This document shows positions 26,547 through 34,137 of a stretch of DNA of 52,231 nt, in pieces. Source of the DNA: Planctomycetaceae bacterium. GTDB lineage: Bacteria > Planctomycetota > Planctomycetia > Planctomycetales > Planctomycetaceae. The stretch is from contig PBMZ01000002.1 of assembly GCA_002722955.1 (NCBI GenBank), positions 1 to 52,231 of the forward strand. The letters run 5' to 3'. A model generated the notes under the pieces. That model saw nothing but the letters and a program-made list of their open reading frames with translations, was not told where the DNA came from and made no database searches. Position numbers and translations under genes: made by a program. Each line of letters opens with the position of its first letter. Position 1 is the first letter of the stretch.

Positions 26547-27656
26547 CTAACGCCCTGCGGCTGACGAGTCGGTGATTGTAAGCACGCGTGCATGCAGGTC
26601 GAGTACGTCGTTATAGACGCATACAACTTTGCCGGGCGACGCCTCGACGAGTGTTACTCGGCCGGTGAATGCTTGGCCCGTTCTTGTTCCGATGCCCATC
26701 TTTCTCTTGTAGTCCCAGGTTCTTCCGCCATCGCTGCTGGCCATGACGTACAGCGGTTTCCCATAAGCCAGTAGGAGTTTACCGTCGGAAAGAACTAACA
26801 ACTGACTGTAAACTGACGGCGCATCAATCTTCGTTGGTTTCTCCCATTGCTTAAAGTCCCCACGCGATCGACTTAGCCACAATGGCTTGCCGCCGTCGCC
26901 ATTGCGCATCAAACACAGAAGCTCGCCATCGGGTAAAAGTCCCAGGCTTGGCAAACGGAAACCTTCTGGTCCGGCATCTGGATCGGAAGCGATTGTTGTT
27001 ACGTAGTGCCACGTGTCACCGCGATCCTTGGAGCGAACAAGCAGCGTACGCGACTTTCTGAGTCGCCATTTTTCCCAGCGATCTGGATAGTCGGAAGGCG
27101 TTTTGTCACTCTCAAACCAGCCCCACATGCATGCCAGCAAATCGCCGCCGGGGAGTTCGACGATGGACTGCTCGAAGAAAGGCCCGGCGACTGGCATCCC
27201 ATACTCGTCCGTCCCAGGCACCACGTTGGGTATGTGAATCCGTGCACGTTTCGGCCCTGTGTAACCAGCGAAGTGGTTGCGTGATCGATAGGTTTCCGCA
27301 ACGTAGACGTCGGCGTCACGCTCGTGTTTTCGCGTGTAGCGTCCTACCAGCAGCAGTTCGCCATCCTTCAAGGACGTGATCGCTCCACGACAAGGCCGCG
27401 TAGCATCGGATAGTGGAAAGCCAAATTCCCGATACCGACTCCAGGTCCGGCCGCCGTCCTGCGAAGCCATGTCGTAGCAAAGCAACTTACCATTCCCGAG
27501 CCGCACAAGAGACGGGAACGTTGAGTACGCTCGCACATGGATCCCTTTGCGATCCTTGTATTCGCCGCCGCCAGTGATCGTCACCTGCGCGACACTGGTC
27601 TCTGCAAGGCTAAGCAAGACCGTACTAATTAACAGAAGAAGCTTAACGTTGCGCAT
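26547..27656 (-). CDS. Secreted BNR (sialidase-like) beta-propeller protein
   Basis: A 369-aa protein. The start at 27656 has AAGGAG eight bases upstream. Residues 1-23 are a signal peptide (LLLLISTVLLSLAETSVA). Asp-boxes include MASQDGGRTW, RSKDRGDTW and ASSDGGRTW; other propeller features are AITSLKDGELLLVGRYTRKHE, FFEQSIVELPGGDLLACMWGWF and RLPSLGLLPDGELLCLMRNGDGG. It is related to, but not a close duplicate of, the BNR protein just downstream. A likely exported carbohydrate-binding or glycosidase-type protein; no catalytic triad can be assigned. The gap to the next gene contains gttagcgtccggttc-type repeat sequence. Confidence 0.8.
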   Translation of the reverse strand: MRNVKLLLLISTVLLSLAETSVAQVTITGGGEYKDRKGIHVRAYSTFPSLVRLGNGKLLCYDMASQDGGRTWSRYREFGFPLSDATRPCRGAITSLKDGELLLVGRYTRKHERDADVYVAETYRSRNHFAGYTGPKRARIHIPNVVPGTDEYGMPVAGPFFEQSIVELPGGDLLACMWGWFESDKTPSDYPDRWEKWRLRKSRTLLVRSKDRGDTWHYVTTIASDPDAGPEGFRLPSLGLLPDGELLCLMRNGDGGKPLWLSRSRGDFKQWEKPTKIDAPSVYSQLLVLSDGKLLLAYGKPLYVMASSDGGRTWDYKRKMGIGTRTGQAFTGRVTLVEASPGKVVCVYNDVLDLHARVLTITDSSAAGR

Positions 27657-27844
27657 CGATCGCGCTCCTTATCTCTTCCAGGGGCGGTGAAGTTACAAAC
27701 ACTTGAGTCCAGCAGGCTAGCCAACACACGATTGAATAAGCGGCATCTTACATTAATTCAACAGTCCAAGTGTACTTGGGCAAGCCCTTACGTTGACGTC
27801 CTGGACGCTAGCCAATCATCCGATGAGTGTTATCCGTAGTTTGT

Positions 27845-27995
27845 CAATTCGTGCCTCAAAGGCAAAGCAAACAATTTTAAGTCGACAGGATTTACAAGAT
27901 TGACATGATCAAAGGACGAATTCGAAGTCCCGCAATTATCCTGTCCATCTTGTAAATCCTGTCAATTCTACGCGGGCGACGATTAACACATGACT
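27845..27995. repeat. Copy 1 of a ~151-bp direct repeat with internal inverted repeat
   Basis: This unit is repeated, with about 90% identity, at 28048-28199. Inside it are 26-base arms, 27884-27909 and 27938-27963, that are reverse complements with two mismatches (gacaggatttacaagat...). The gap 27657-28212 holds only this pair of repeats and no gene. The arms resemble the widespread 'acaggatttacaggatgaacaggat' type of intergenic repeat. Confidence 0.85.
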
Positions 27996-28047
27996 GTGGA
28001 CTGCGTGATGCCTCTACGATTTCTCCACGCATTGGACGCTGCAGTCG

Positions 28048-28199
28048 CAATTCGTGCCTCAAAGACAAAGCGAACAGTTTTAAGTTGACAGGATTTACAA
28101 GATTGACATGATCAAAGGACGAATTCGAAGTCACACAATCATCCTGTCCATCTTTTAAATCCTGTCAAACTCTACGCGGGCGACGATTAACACATGACT
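28048..28199. repeat. Copy 2 of the ~151-bp direct repeat
   Basis: Near-identical to 27845-27995 and separated from it by 52 unrelated bases. The internal arms are 28087-28112 and 28141-28166. It ends 14 bases before the stop of the CocE-type gene. Two copies with long spacing do not make a CRISPR array; a small non-autonomous mobile element (MITE-like) or duplicated intergenic repeat is more likely. Confidence 0.85.
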
Positions 28200-28212
28200 T
28201 CGGAGTGCTTAG

Positions 28213-29898
28213 TTATTCCGATGTCTTCGGAATCGGTGCGATCACGCGCGAACGGAATTTGCGATCATGATGCACTCGGTTGGTTGCGACGACGGCGTTG
28301 TTCGGGAACTTGATTGTCAGTGCCTCGCCCGTGTTGGGATTCGGTTCGTAATAGGGCGCGGCCGTACTGGCGACGGTTATACGAATACGATGACCTTTGT
28401 TGAAAATCTGGCTCATCCAACCGACGTCAAAGGCGACTTTCACGACCTTGCCGGGGGTGAGCAGGACTTGCTTGTCGAAGCCCTCGCGATAACGGACGCG
28501 GCGAATGAAATCAATGATGAGTATCGAGCGGCCATCCGGATAGACGTCACTGACCCGCACGATCAGATCGGTGTCGCGAGCGGTCGACGAGAAGAACATC
28601 TCGGCCTTTACTTTGCCCGTCCACTCGGTCGGCTTGGTCAGGACGTCTGTCGTGAAGGTGCGAACCTCGGCTTGCTTCTCGAACGGTCTTGCGTCTCGCG
28701 CGCCGGGGAAACTCGTATTGGGAACCGTAGCTGGATGGAACGGGTCGGCCAAGAATTTGGTGGCGGCCTGCGACGCGTTGGCTGGTTCGGTTTTCAGTAC
28801 TGCATCAGGATGCAGGTAATACGACCGTTCGACGGCGGGAATCGGAAAGTCGTCGGCAGTTCGCCACTTGTTGCCGGGAGCGTTCTTTTCACCCACGGCG
28901 CCCATCACGTAATACCTGACATTGGGAAGATCGAGTACACCGTTCTGCTTTCCCTTCAACCAATAGTCGGCCCAGCGGAGCGTTTCGGTGTTGATGTCGA
29001 AGGCGGCGTTTTCAGGATAAGTCAGCTCACCGACCACATTGCTTTTCGATCCGCCGTGGAGCCAAGGGCCGATGACCAGCTTCTGCTTGCCTCGTGAATT
29101 CTTCCCGCCGGAATGCTGGCGTCCGATGAAACTTTCGATCGAGCCAATGTTCATAAAGTCGTACCAACTGCCCAGTGTCAGGCAGGGAACGTTCATCTTG
29201 TCGAAATGTAGGGTGGCGTCTTCATCACGCCAGTATTCGTCGTAATTGGGGTGACGAAACCATTCCTCAAGCATCAGGCGGTTATGGTCGGCCACGCGAC
29301 ACTGTGCCGCCATGCTGTGGAAGCGATTGGGCCGAGTCGTTCCGCCGATCCGGTACCCTTCGTGAAACAGACTCAAGCCCGTGTCGCGCATGAACTGGCA
29401 GGCCAGATTCGGAGGTTGCGTGACGGCCAGATAGTTCTGTGCATAACCGCCTTGTGATCCGCCGACCGTGCCGATCTTCCCCGTTGACCAAGGCTGTTTG
29501 GCTAACCACTGGACCGTGTCGTATCCGTCACGTTTTTCACCCCACTGCAAGGCGCGGTAGCCCACGTATTTTCCCTCGGAGGCTTGAGTCCCACGAAAGT
29601 TGACGGCAGCGGCCACATATCCGCCGGCCGCCAGACGGGCGTAGCGTTTTCGCGCTCCCGTACTGCGAAAGCTGGCGTAACGCTGTTCCATCAGCACCGG
29701 CCACGGTCCCTTGCCAGGCGGAAAAAAGAGGTACGCCGAAAGCCGCACACCATCGCGCATTGGAATCCAATGGTGCTCGACACGGATCGCTCCAATCTTG
29801 CCATCAGGCAACGGTTTGTCGACTGCCTGAGCGAAAACCATATTGGCGTTCGCGAAAACGACACTGCAAACGCAGACAATCAAAGTGCGACCGAACAT
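28213..29898 (-). CDS. Secreted CocE/NonD family (X-Pro dipeptidyl-peptidase S15-type) serine hydrolase
   Basis: A 561-aa protein. The ATG at 29898 follows GGGAG and starts a signal peptide (MFGRTLIVCVCSVVFANANMVFAQA); the frame is open to 29910. The N-terminal alpha/beta hydrolase domain shows VEHHWIPMRDGVRLSAYLFFP, AAVNFRGTQASEG and the nucleophile elbow TVGGSQGGY with Ser at about 148. The Asp and His of the triad lie in the WYDFMNIGS region and LVIGPWLHGGS. The C-terminal jelly-roll domain (TWxGK..., VRVSDVYPDGRSILI, HRIRITVASTAAPYYEPNPNTG) is typical of the CocE/S15 family. It cleaves esters or peptide-like amides; the exact substrate is unknown. Confidence 0.88.
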   Translation of the reverse strand: MFGRTLIVCVCSVVFANANMVFAQAVDKPLPDGKIGAIRVEHHWIPMRDGVRLSAYLFFPPGKGPWPVLMEQRYASFRSTGARKRYARLAAGGYVAAAVNFRGTQASEGKYVGYRALQWGEKRDGYDTVQWLAKQPWSTGKIGTVGGSQGGYAQNYLAVTQPPNLACQFMRDTGLSLFHEGYRIGGTTRPNRFHSMAAQCRVADHNRLMLEEWFRHPNYDEYWRDEDATLHFDKMNVPCLTLGSWYDFMNIGSIESFIGRQHSGGKNSRGKQKLVIGPWLHGGSKSNVVGELTYPENAAFDINTETLRWADYWLKGKQNGVLDLPNVRYYVMGAVGEKNAPGNKWRTADDFPIPAVERSYYLHPDAVLKTEPANASQAATKFLADPFHPATVPNTSFPGARDARPFEKQAEVRTFTTDVLTKPTEWTGKVKAEMFFSSTARDTDLIVRVSDVYPDGRSILIIDFIRRVRYREGFDKQVLLTPGKVVKVAFDVGWMSQIFNKGHRIRITVASTAAPYYEPNPNTGEALTIKFPNNAVVATNRVHHDRKFRSRVIAPIPKTSE

Positions 29899-29945
29899 GC
29901 TGTCTCCCAAAAGTTATGCTACCTGCGTTCAGGTTTGATGCGAAT

Positions 29946-30013
29946 ATAAGCACGGCGCGCAAGCGAGTGTGACCGCTACACTCAAACTCGCTCGTTTGCG
30001 CGTCGTGCTTGTA
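29946..30013. repeat. Long imperfect inverted repeat (REP-like) upstream of the CocE-type gene
   Basis: The left arm (about 29948-29972, starting aagcacggcgcgcaagcgag) and right arm (about 29982-30013) are reverse complements with a few mismatches and one short insertion. The wording (aagcacgacgcgcaa.cgag) is a common planctomycete intergenic palindrome. It sits between two minus-strand genes and could act as a transcript-stabilising hairpin. Confidence 0.65.
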
Positions 30014-30071
30014 TCAAAACGTTCCATTCTTAACCGCGTGAAGCACACGAAACCGGAGTTCACCGGTACCC

Positions 30072-32645
30072 TCATTTGTGATTCTTAAGTTCTTTGAATT
30101 CGGTCAACTTGGCGCGCGGTAAGTCGTTCTCAAGAAACGAGCGTTCGAAATAGTGAAGGACCGCGCCGTGTGGCGAGTCCGATGGGCATTCGGCGCTGAG
30201 CACGAGATCCAGACGACCATCGCCGTTCCAGTCGGCGGCGTCGATCGAACCGGCATGGAAAAACGTGTGGAGCGGTTCGCCGCCCGCGCTGAAGCGACCG
30301 TGGGAACGGAACTTAGGCTGCGTCTTCGAACCGACATTCTCGTAATACCAGACGGCGAACAGTGACCCGTTAATCAGATCGAGATCGCCGTCATTATCCC
30401 AATCGACCAGCAGACTGTGATTGTCGCCATTGTTGTTTTGACCGCCGTACCAGCCTTTGATGGGATCGCCGTTTTCGAGTTTCAGAGGTTGCCCGCGTTT
30501 CAGATTCACCTGTGCGGATTCCGCGTTGTTAGGTTGCTGCTCGTAGATGTAAAAGACGCGGTCTTCGTTGGAAGTTACGACGAGTTCCATCGTGCCATCC
30601 CCGTCGATGTCGCCGAGCGAGACTTTCGAACGCCACGAGAATTCGTAGCGGTTTCCGTCAACGACGACTTCACTCCCTCGTGCCAACTTTGATTTCGTGC
30701 GGCTGCCAACGTTTTCGAAGAATGCGGTTTGCCAACGTTGACCGGTCAGAAATAGATCCAGATCGCCGTCTCCATCCCAGTCGGCGATGGCGGGATTGAC
30801 CCACCCGTGGTTCGGTTCGCTTGGTCCTTGCGGTCCGAAGTGGCTGGAGAGATCGGTCGTTTGGTCGAGCCAGTTCGGAAAGTAGATCGGCTTGCCAGCC
30901 GACTGAAGCTGCACGCCGCGTTCGAAGACTGGATCGAGCAGCGTCCCGCGGTTGCGGTAGAACAGAACATGACTTTGATGTCCGCGAATCATATCCAGCA
31001 CGCCGTCTCCGTCCCAATCCACGGACACTCCGAAATACGAAACCATTGGCGGATTGACTTGCCGGGCAAAACCTCGTGAGACAAGTCGAGGATGATTCGC
31101 ATCCAGGGAGCGGCGGGAGCCCGCGCGTGTTCGCGGCGACGCGCGACCATCGATGGGAGTCTTGTTGATGTTCTCGAAGAAATTGCTCCCGGCGATCAGG
31201 TCCGGAAATCCGTCGCTGTTCCAGTCCACAACAAACGGCGAATCGTCTACCGGCAGGATGGGAATCGGCATGGAAAACAACGGCTTCGTGCGCGTTCCGC
31301 GGTTCTCGGCAAACATGAGCCTGCCGCCTTCGAGTGGCCGATTCGTCAAGTCGTGGTAGAGCAGATCGTGATCGCCGTCACCTTCCCAGTCGACGTATTC
31401 GGCGCAACCGGTCGCCACGCTGAACGCATTGATTGGCAGGCCGCGTTCCTCGCGGATGACAAATGGTTTGGCATACACCGGTTTCGTGTCTGGCCCGGCC
31501 GTGTTCTCTAACACTTCGAACACCATCAGGCCAGTGCCGTAAGGAATGATCCCCTGCTTTGGGTCGACTGGCCACAAGCGGTTGACTCGACGCATAGCCG
31601 TCAGCAAATCCCAATCGCCATCGCCGTCCCAATCGACACGCCTGATGCCGCGATAACTGAACCTTGACGGCCGATCCACCATGGCCGGAAACTCGTCGCG
31701 AAACTTGGAACTCTGGCCGAGCACTCCTTCGTTTCGCGCGGTCTTCAGCATCCACAGGCCATTGGGATCTCGCTTGCCGGTGTTCTCCCAGACGAGAAGT
31801 GCGTTGCCGCGTCCAACACCAAAAAAGTCCAGATCGCCATCCTCATCCCAATCCGCGGGAACCATATTCTGCGGCAACAGATCACTGCGCAGGTAAGTTC
31901 CGTCGGCCGCCTGCACACGCTGCCGTGGCGCGAACAATGGCTTGTTGTTGGTACCGATGTTCTTGTGAAAGTAGACAGCGTTACCCAGCGCGGGTTGCAC
32001 CTTTCGCCACCAATCCGGACCGTCCGTACCGGGGAACTTCGGGCGCTGGGGACCAAACTCATAAGGCCGATACGCGAAACCAATCAAATCGCGCAGGCCA
32101 TCTCCGTCAAAATCCACGTGCCAGAATTGCGAATGCAAAGCCACGGCATTGGCGAAGCCCGGCGCACCGTCGTTGTAGTGGAAGTAATCGCCGACTCCGA
32201 TCAATCCCAACTGTTCGGGCCGCTCGTGCGGTCCATTCTTAAGCGTATCGAAATAGAGCTGAAAGTCGGTCGCTTCGGCATCCTTCATCCGCCACCAAAT
32301 CATGCCGTGCTGCCGATTGAAGAAATCGCCCGTCGTCTGATGCGGACACACGATCTGAGCGTCGTTGTAACGGATCGGAGTTCTCGTCCGAGGATCAACA
32401 CGAACCACGCGAATCGAATTCTGATCGAAGCGTCCCGAAATCTGCTTCTTTTGAAGCAAATCGCCAAAATCAATCTCGATACCAACCGGAGCATTTGCCC
32501 GCGAAGATTTTCCTGGATCGACGCGGATCGAAATCCGGTAACGTTGCGTCAGTGATTGATCCGCGAATCCGTGGCTGCCTGGAGCCAACGTCAAACATGT
32601 GACGACCGCTATGAGAAAGACGCGTAGACCCGCTGAGTTCACCAT
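30072..32645 (-). CDS. Secreted FG-GAP/VCBS repeat protein
   Basis: An 857-aa exported protein. The start at 32645 (MVNSAGLRVFLIAVVTCLTLAPG) gives a signal peptide and has GGAA upstream; the frame reaches a GTG at 32660. The body contains about ten Ca2+-binding DxDxDGxxD loops of FG-GAP/VCBS type: DFDGDGLRD, DWDEDGDLD, DWDGDGDWD, DWEGDGDHD, DWNSDGFPD, DWDGDGVLD, DWDGDGDLD, DIDGDGTME, DWDNDGDLD and DWNGDGRLD. Between loops are the characteristic 'lfexxGtxxxP' turns (FAENRGTRTKPLF). It would form an integrin-alpha-like beta-propeller stabilised by Ca2+, for adhesion or glycan binding at the surface. The N-terminal 130 residues form an extra domain of unknown role. Confidence 0.85.
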   Translation of the reverse strand: MVNSAGLRVFLIAVVTCLTLAPGSHGFADQSLTQRYRISIRVDPGKSSRANAPVGIEIDFGDLLQKKQISGRFDQNSIRVVRVDPRTRTPIRYNDAQIVCPHQTTGDFFNRQHGMIWWRMKDAEATDFQLYFDTLKNGPHERPEQLGLIGVGDYFHYNDGAPGFANAVALHSQFWHVDFDGDGLRDLIGFAYRPYEFGPQRPKFPGTDGPDWWRKVQPALGNAVYFHKNIGTNNKPLFAPRQRVQAADGTYLRSDLLPQNMVPADWDEDGDLDFFGVGRGNALLVWENTGKRDPNGLWMLKTARNEGVLGQSSKFRDEFPAMVDRPSRFSYRGIRRVDWDGDGDWDLLTAMRRVNRLWPVDPKQGIIPYGTGLMVFEVLENTAGPDTKPVYAKPFVIREERGLPINAFSVATGCAEYVDWEGDGDHDLLYHDLTNRPLEGGRLMFAENRGTRTKPLFSMPIPILPVDDSPFVVDWNSDGFPDLIAGSNFFENINKTPIDGRASPRTRAGSRRSLDANHPRLVSRGFARQVNPPMVSYFGVSVDWDGDGVLDMIRGHQSHVLFYRNRGTLLDPVFERGVQLQSAGKPIYFPNWLDQTTDLSSHFGPQGPSEPNHGWVNPAIADWDGDGDLDLFLTGQRWQTAFFENVGSRTKSKLARGSEVVVDGNRYEFSWRSKVSLGDIDGDGTMELVVTSNEDRVFYIYEQQPNNAESAQVNLKRGQPLKLENGDPIKGWYGGQNNNGDNHSLLVDWDNDGDLDLINGSLFAVWYYENVGSKTQPKFRSHGRFSAGGEPLHTFFHAGSIDAADWNGDGRLDLVLSAECPSDSPHGAVLHYFERSFLENDLPRAKLTEFKELKNHK

Positions 32646-32771
32646 TTGGTAAGATTCCACTCGAAGAAGAGGCGACTGAATTCATGGTTGATAAACACTG
32701 ATTTTAACTCGATCGAGTCTCACTGTCATAGTGCCGGCTCGAGATGCAGGATGCGGTTTTCGCGTTCCAAC

Positions 32772-33980
32772 TCAGCGAGAGACTTTCAACCGAAACGTGT
32801 CCAATTTGATGGATTGATCCACCGAGCCGTATGCGTTGTCGCCGCCCACGTGTGCGGAAATATAGATTTTCCCATCGGGCCCCTGCAGGCTGTCGGGATA
32901 GTAATAAGTCGCTGGCGCGTTTAAGCGATGCCAAGAGCGTCCCTCGTCGGTGGTCCAATGAATCCCCGTGGTAGCGATGTGTAAGACAGGACCTTCGCGA
33001 GTCGCCAATAAGTTGGGATGTCCACTATGAGGAAACGGAGCCGGTCCAACTTGTTTGGGAACCCAAGTGTCATCCTGCTTTGCCAAGATCCCCTGCCAGC
33101 GAACGTCTCGACGTTTGGCGGAATTTGGATCTCTGCGTCGATAGACACACAAAAGATCGCCGTTTGCCAATTCAGCCACATCGAATTCCTCGCCGCCCCA
33201 GTTCTTAGCGTGATCCGGCGGCACGACCGCGATGGGCTCGCTCCATGTCTTTGCGTTATCGTGAGAGACAATCAGTCCTGGATACTGTTTGGTGCTCAAC
33301 TGAGCCCGTGTGAGTTTGTTGTCTGCCGGAAGGTCTGCGATTCCTCCAATCGCCAAGATTCGACCATCGCGGAGTCGTTTTAACCTGGTGACGAGCATTG
33401 TGTACTTTTTAGGGTTAAGAATGACCTTGTGCGATTGCCAGGTCTTAGACCGGTCGTCGGACCGCTGCAACAGTCCCGTTTGAGGAAGCGGCGGATTTTC
33501 GTAAGGAAGATACCGACCCCAAACACAACGTATGATCGTTCCATTGGCTAATGCCAACTGAGCACGATGGTAAGCGGCACCATTCATGCATGTGCGAAAA
33601 TGATCTTCGCCGACCTTCTTCCAACTCGTCCCGTGATCCGTCGATTGAAGATAGACATTACTGAGATCTAGCCCCGTCATGTCATAATTCTGCCGCCCCG
33701 ACGGCGGCCAGTCGAGTCTACGCAGTACCTCCGGCGGCGCCTTAGGACGTCCTTTCAGCGGCCCCGTCGCCTGAGTGAAGGCCAGCATCACGGTCTTATC
33801 AGGCATAGCCCAAAGCCCGGTCCAACAAGTAAACCCAGGAGTTTGCGGAGAATGGTAGACCGTGCGCCGCTCGTGCTCGACGACAGTAACCGACGTTTCG
33901 GCGCTGAGTTCCGCGCAACCCAATTCCAAGATGACTGCGACCAAAATGGCTTGGATTCCATGGGGTTGTAGTTTTCGCAT
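32772..33980 (-). CDS. Secreted BNR (sialidase-like) beta-propeller protein
   Basis: A 402-aa protein starting at 33980 after AGAAAG. Signal peptide about 1-27 (AILVAVILELGCAELSA). Asp-boxes: LQSTDHGTSWKKV, RSDDRSKTWQSH, VSHDNAKTWSEP and WTTDEGRSWHRL. Other blade motifs are RLKRLRDGRILAIGGIAD, DVAELANGDLLCVYRRRDP and YYYPDSLQGPDGKIYISAHVGGD. Longer than the other BNR genes here, with a distinctive N-terminal part (YHSPQTPGFTCWTGLWAMPD). The family is annotated as exo-alpha-sialidase by fold; substrate not known. About 110 bases separate it from the FG-GAP gene that follows on this strand. Confidence 0.8.
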   Translation of the reverse strand: MRKLQPHGIQAILVAVILELGCAELSAETSVTVVEHERRTVYHSPQTPGFTCWTGLWAMPDKTVMLAFTQATGPLKGRPKAPPEVLRRLDWPPSGRQNYDMTGLDLSNVYLQSTDHGTSWKKVGEDHFRTCMNGAAYHRAQLALANGTIIRCVWGRYLPYENPPLPQTGLLQRSDDRSKTWQSHKVILNPKKYTMLVTRLKRLRDGRILAIGGIADLPADNKLTRAQLSTKQYPGLIVSHDNAKTWSEPIAVVPPDHAKNWGGEEFDVAELANGDLLCVYRRRDPNSAKRRDVRWQGILAKQDDTWVPKQVGPAPFPHSGHPNLLATREGPVLHIATTGIHWTTDEGRSWHRLNAPATYYYPDSLQGPDGKIYISAHVGGDNAYGSVDQSIKLDTFRLKVSR

Positions 33981-34137
33981 TTGGCTTTCTGTCTTTCCGT
34001 TGAGTGTGCATCGTAGAGTCTAGCCGTTTTCGGCAAGCACGTAACTCAAGTGAGATGCAATGCGTTCTAGCCGTGGTGGTTGACAGATTTATGATACTAG
34101 TTTCGCGAATATATCGTTGGCTAGAGCCCAGTGCTGT

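Noticed and set aside
27845..28199. Possible CRISPR array
   Set aside because: Only two copies of about 151 bp with a 52-base gap; CRISPR repeats are 23-47 bp with many regular spacers, and there are no cas genes.
28267..29097. Plus-strand open frame of 276 codons inside the CocE-type gene
   Set aside because: Shadow of the S15/CocE gene, which shows the complete catalytic and jelly-roll motifs.
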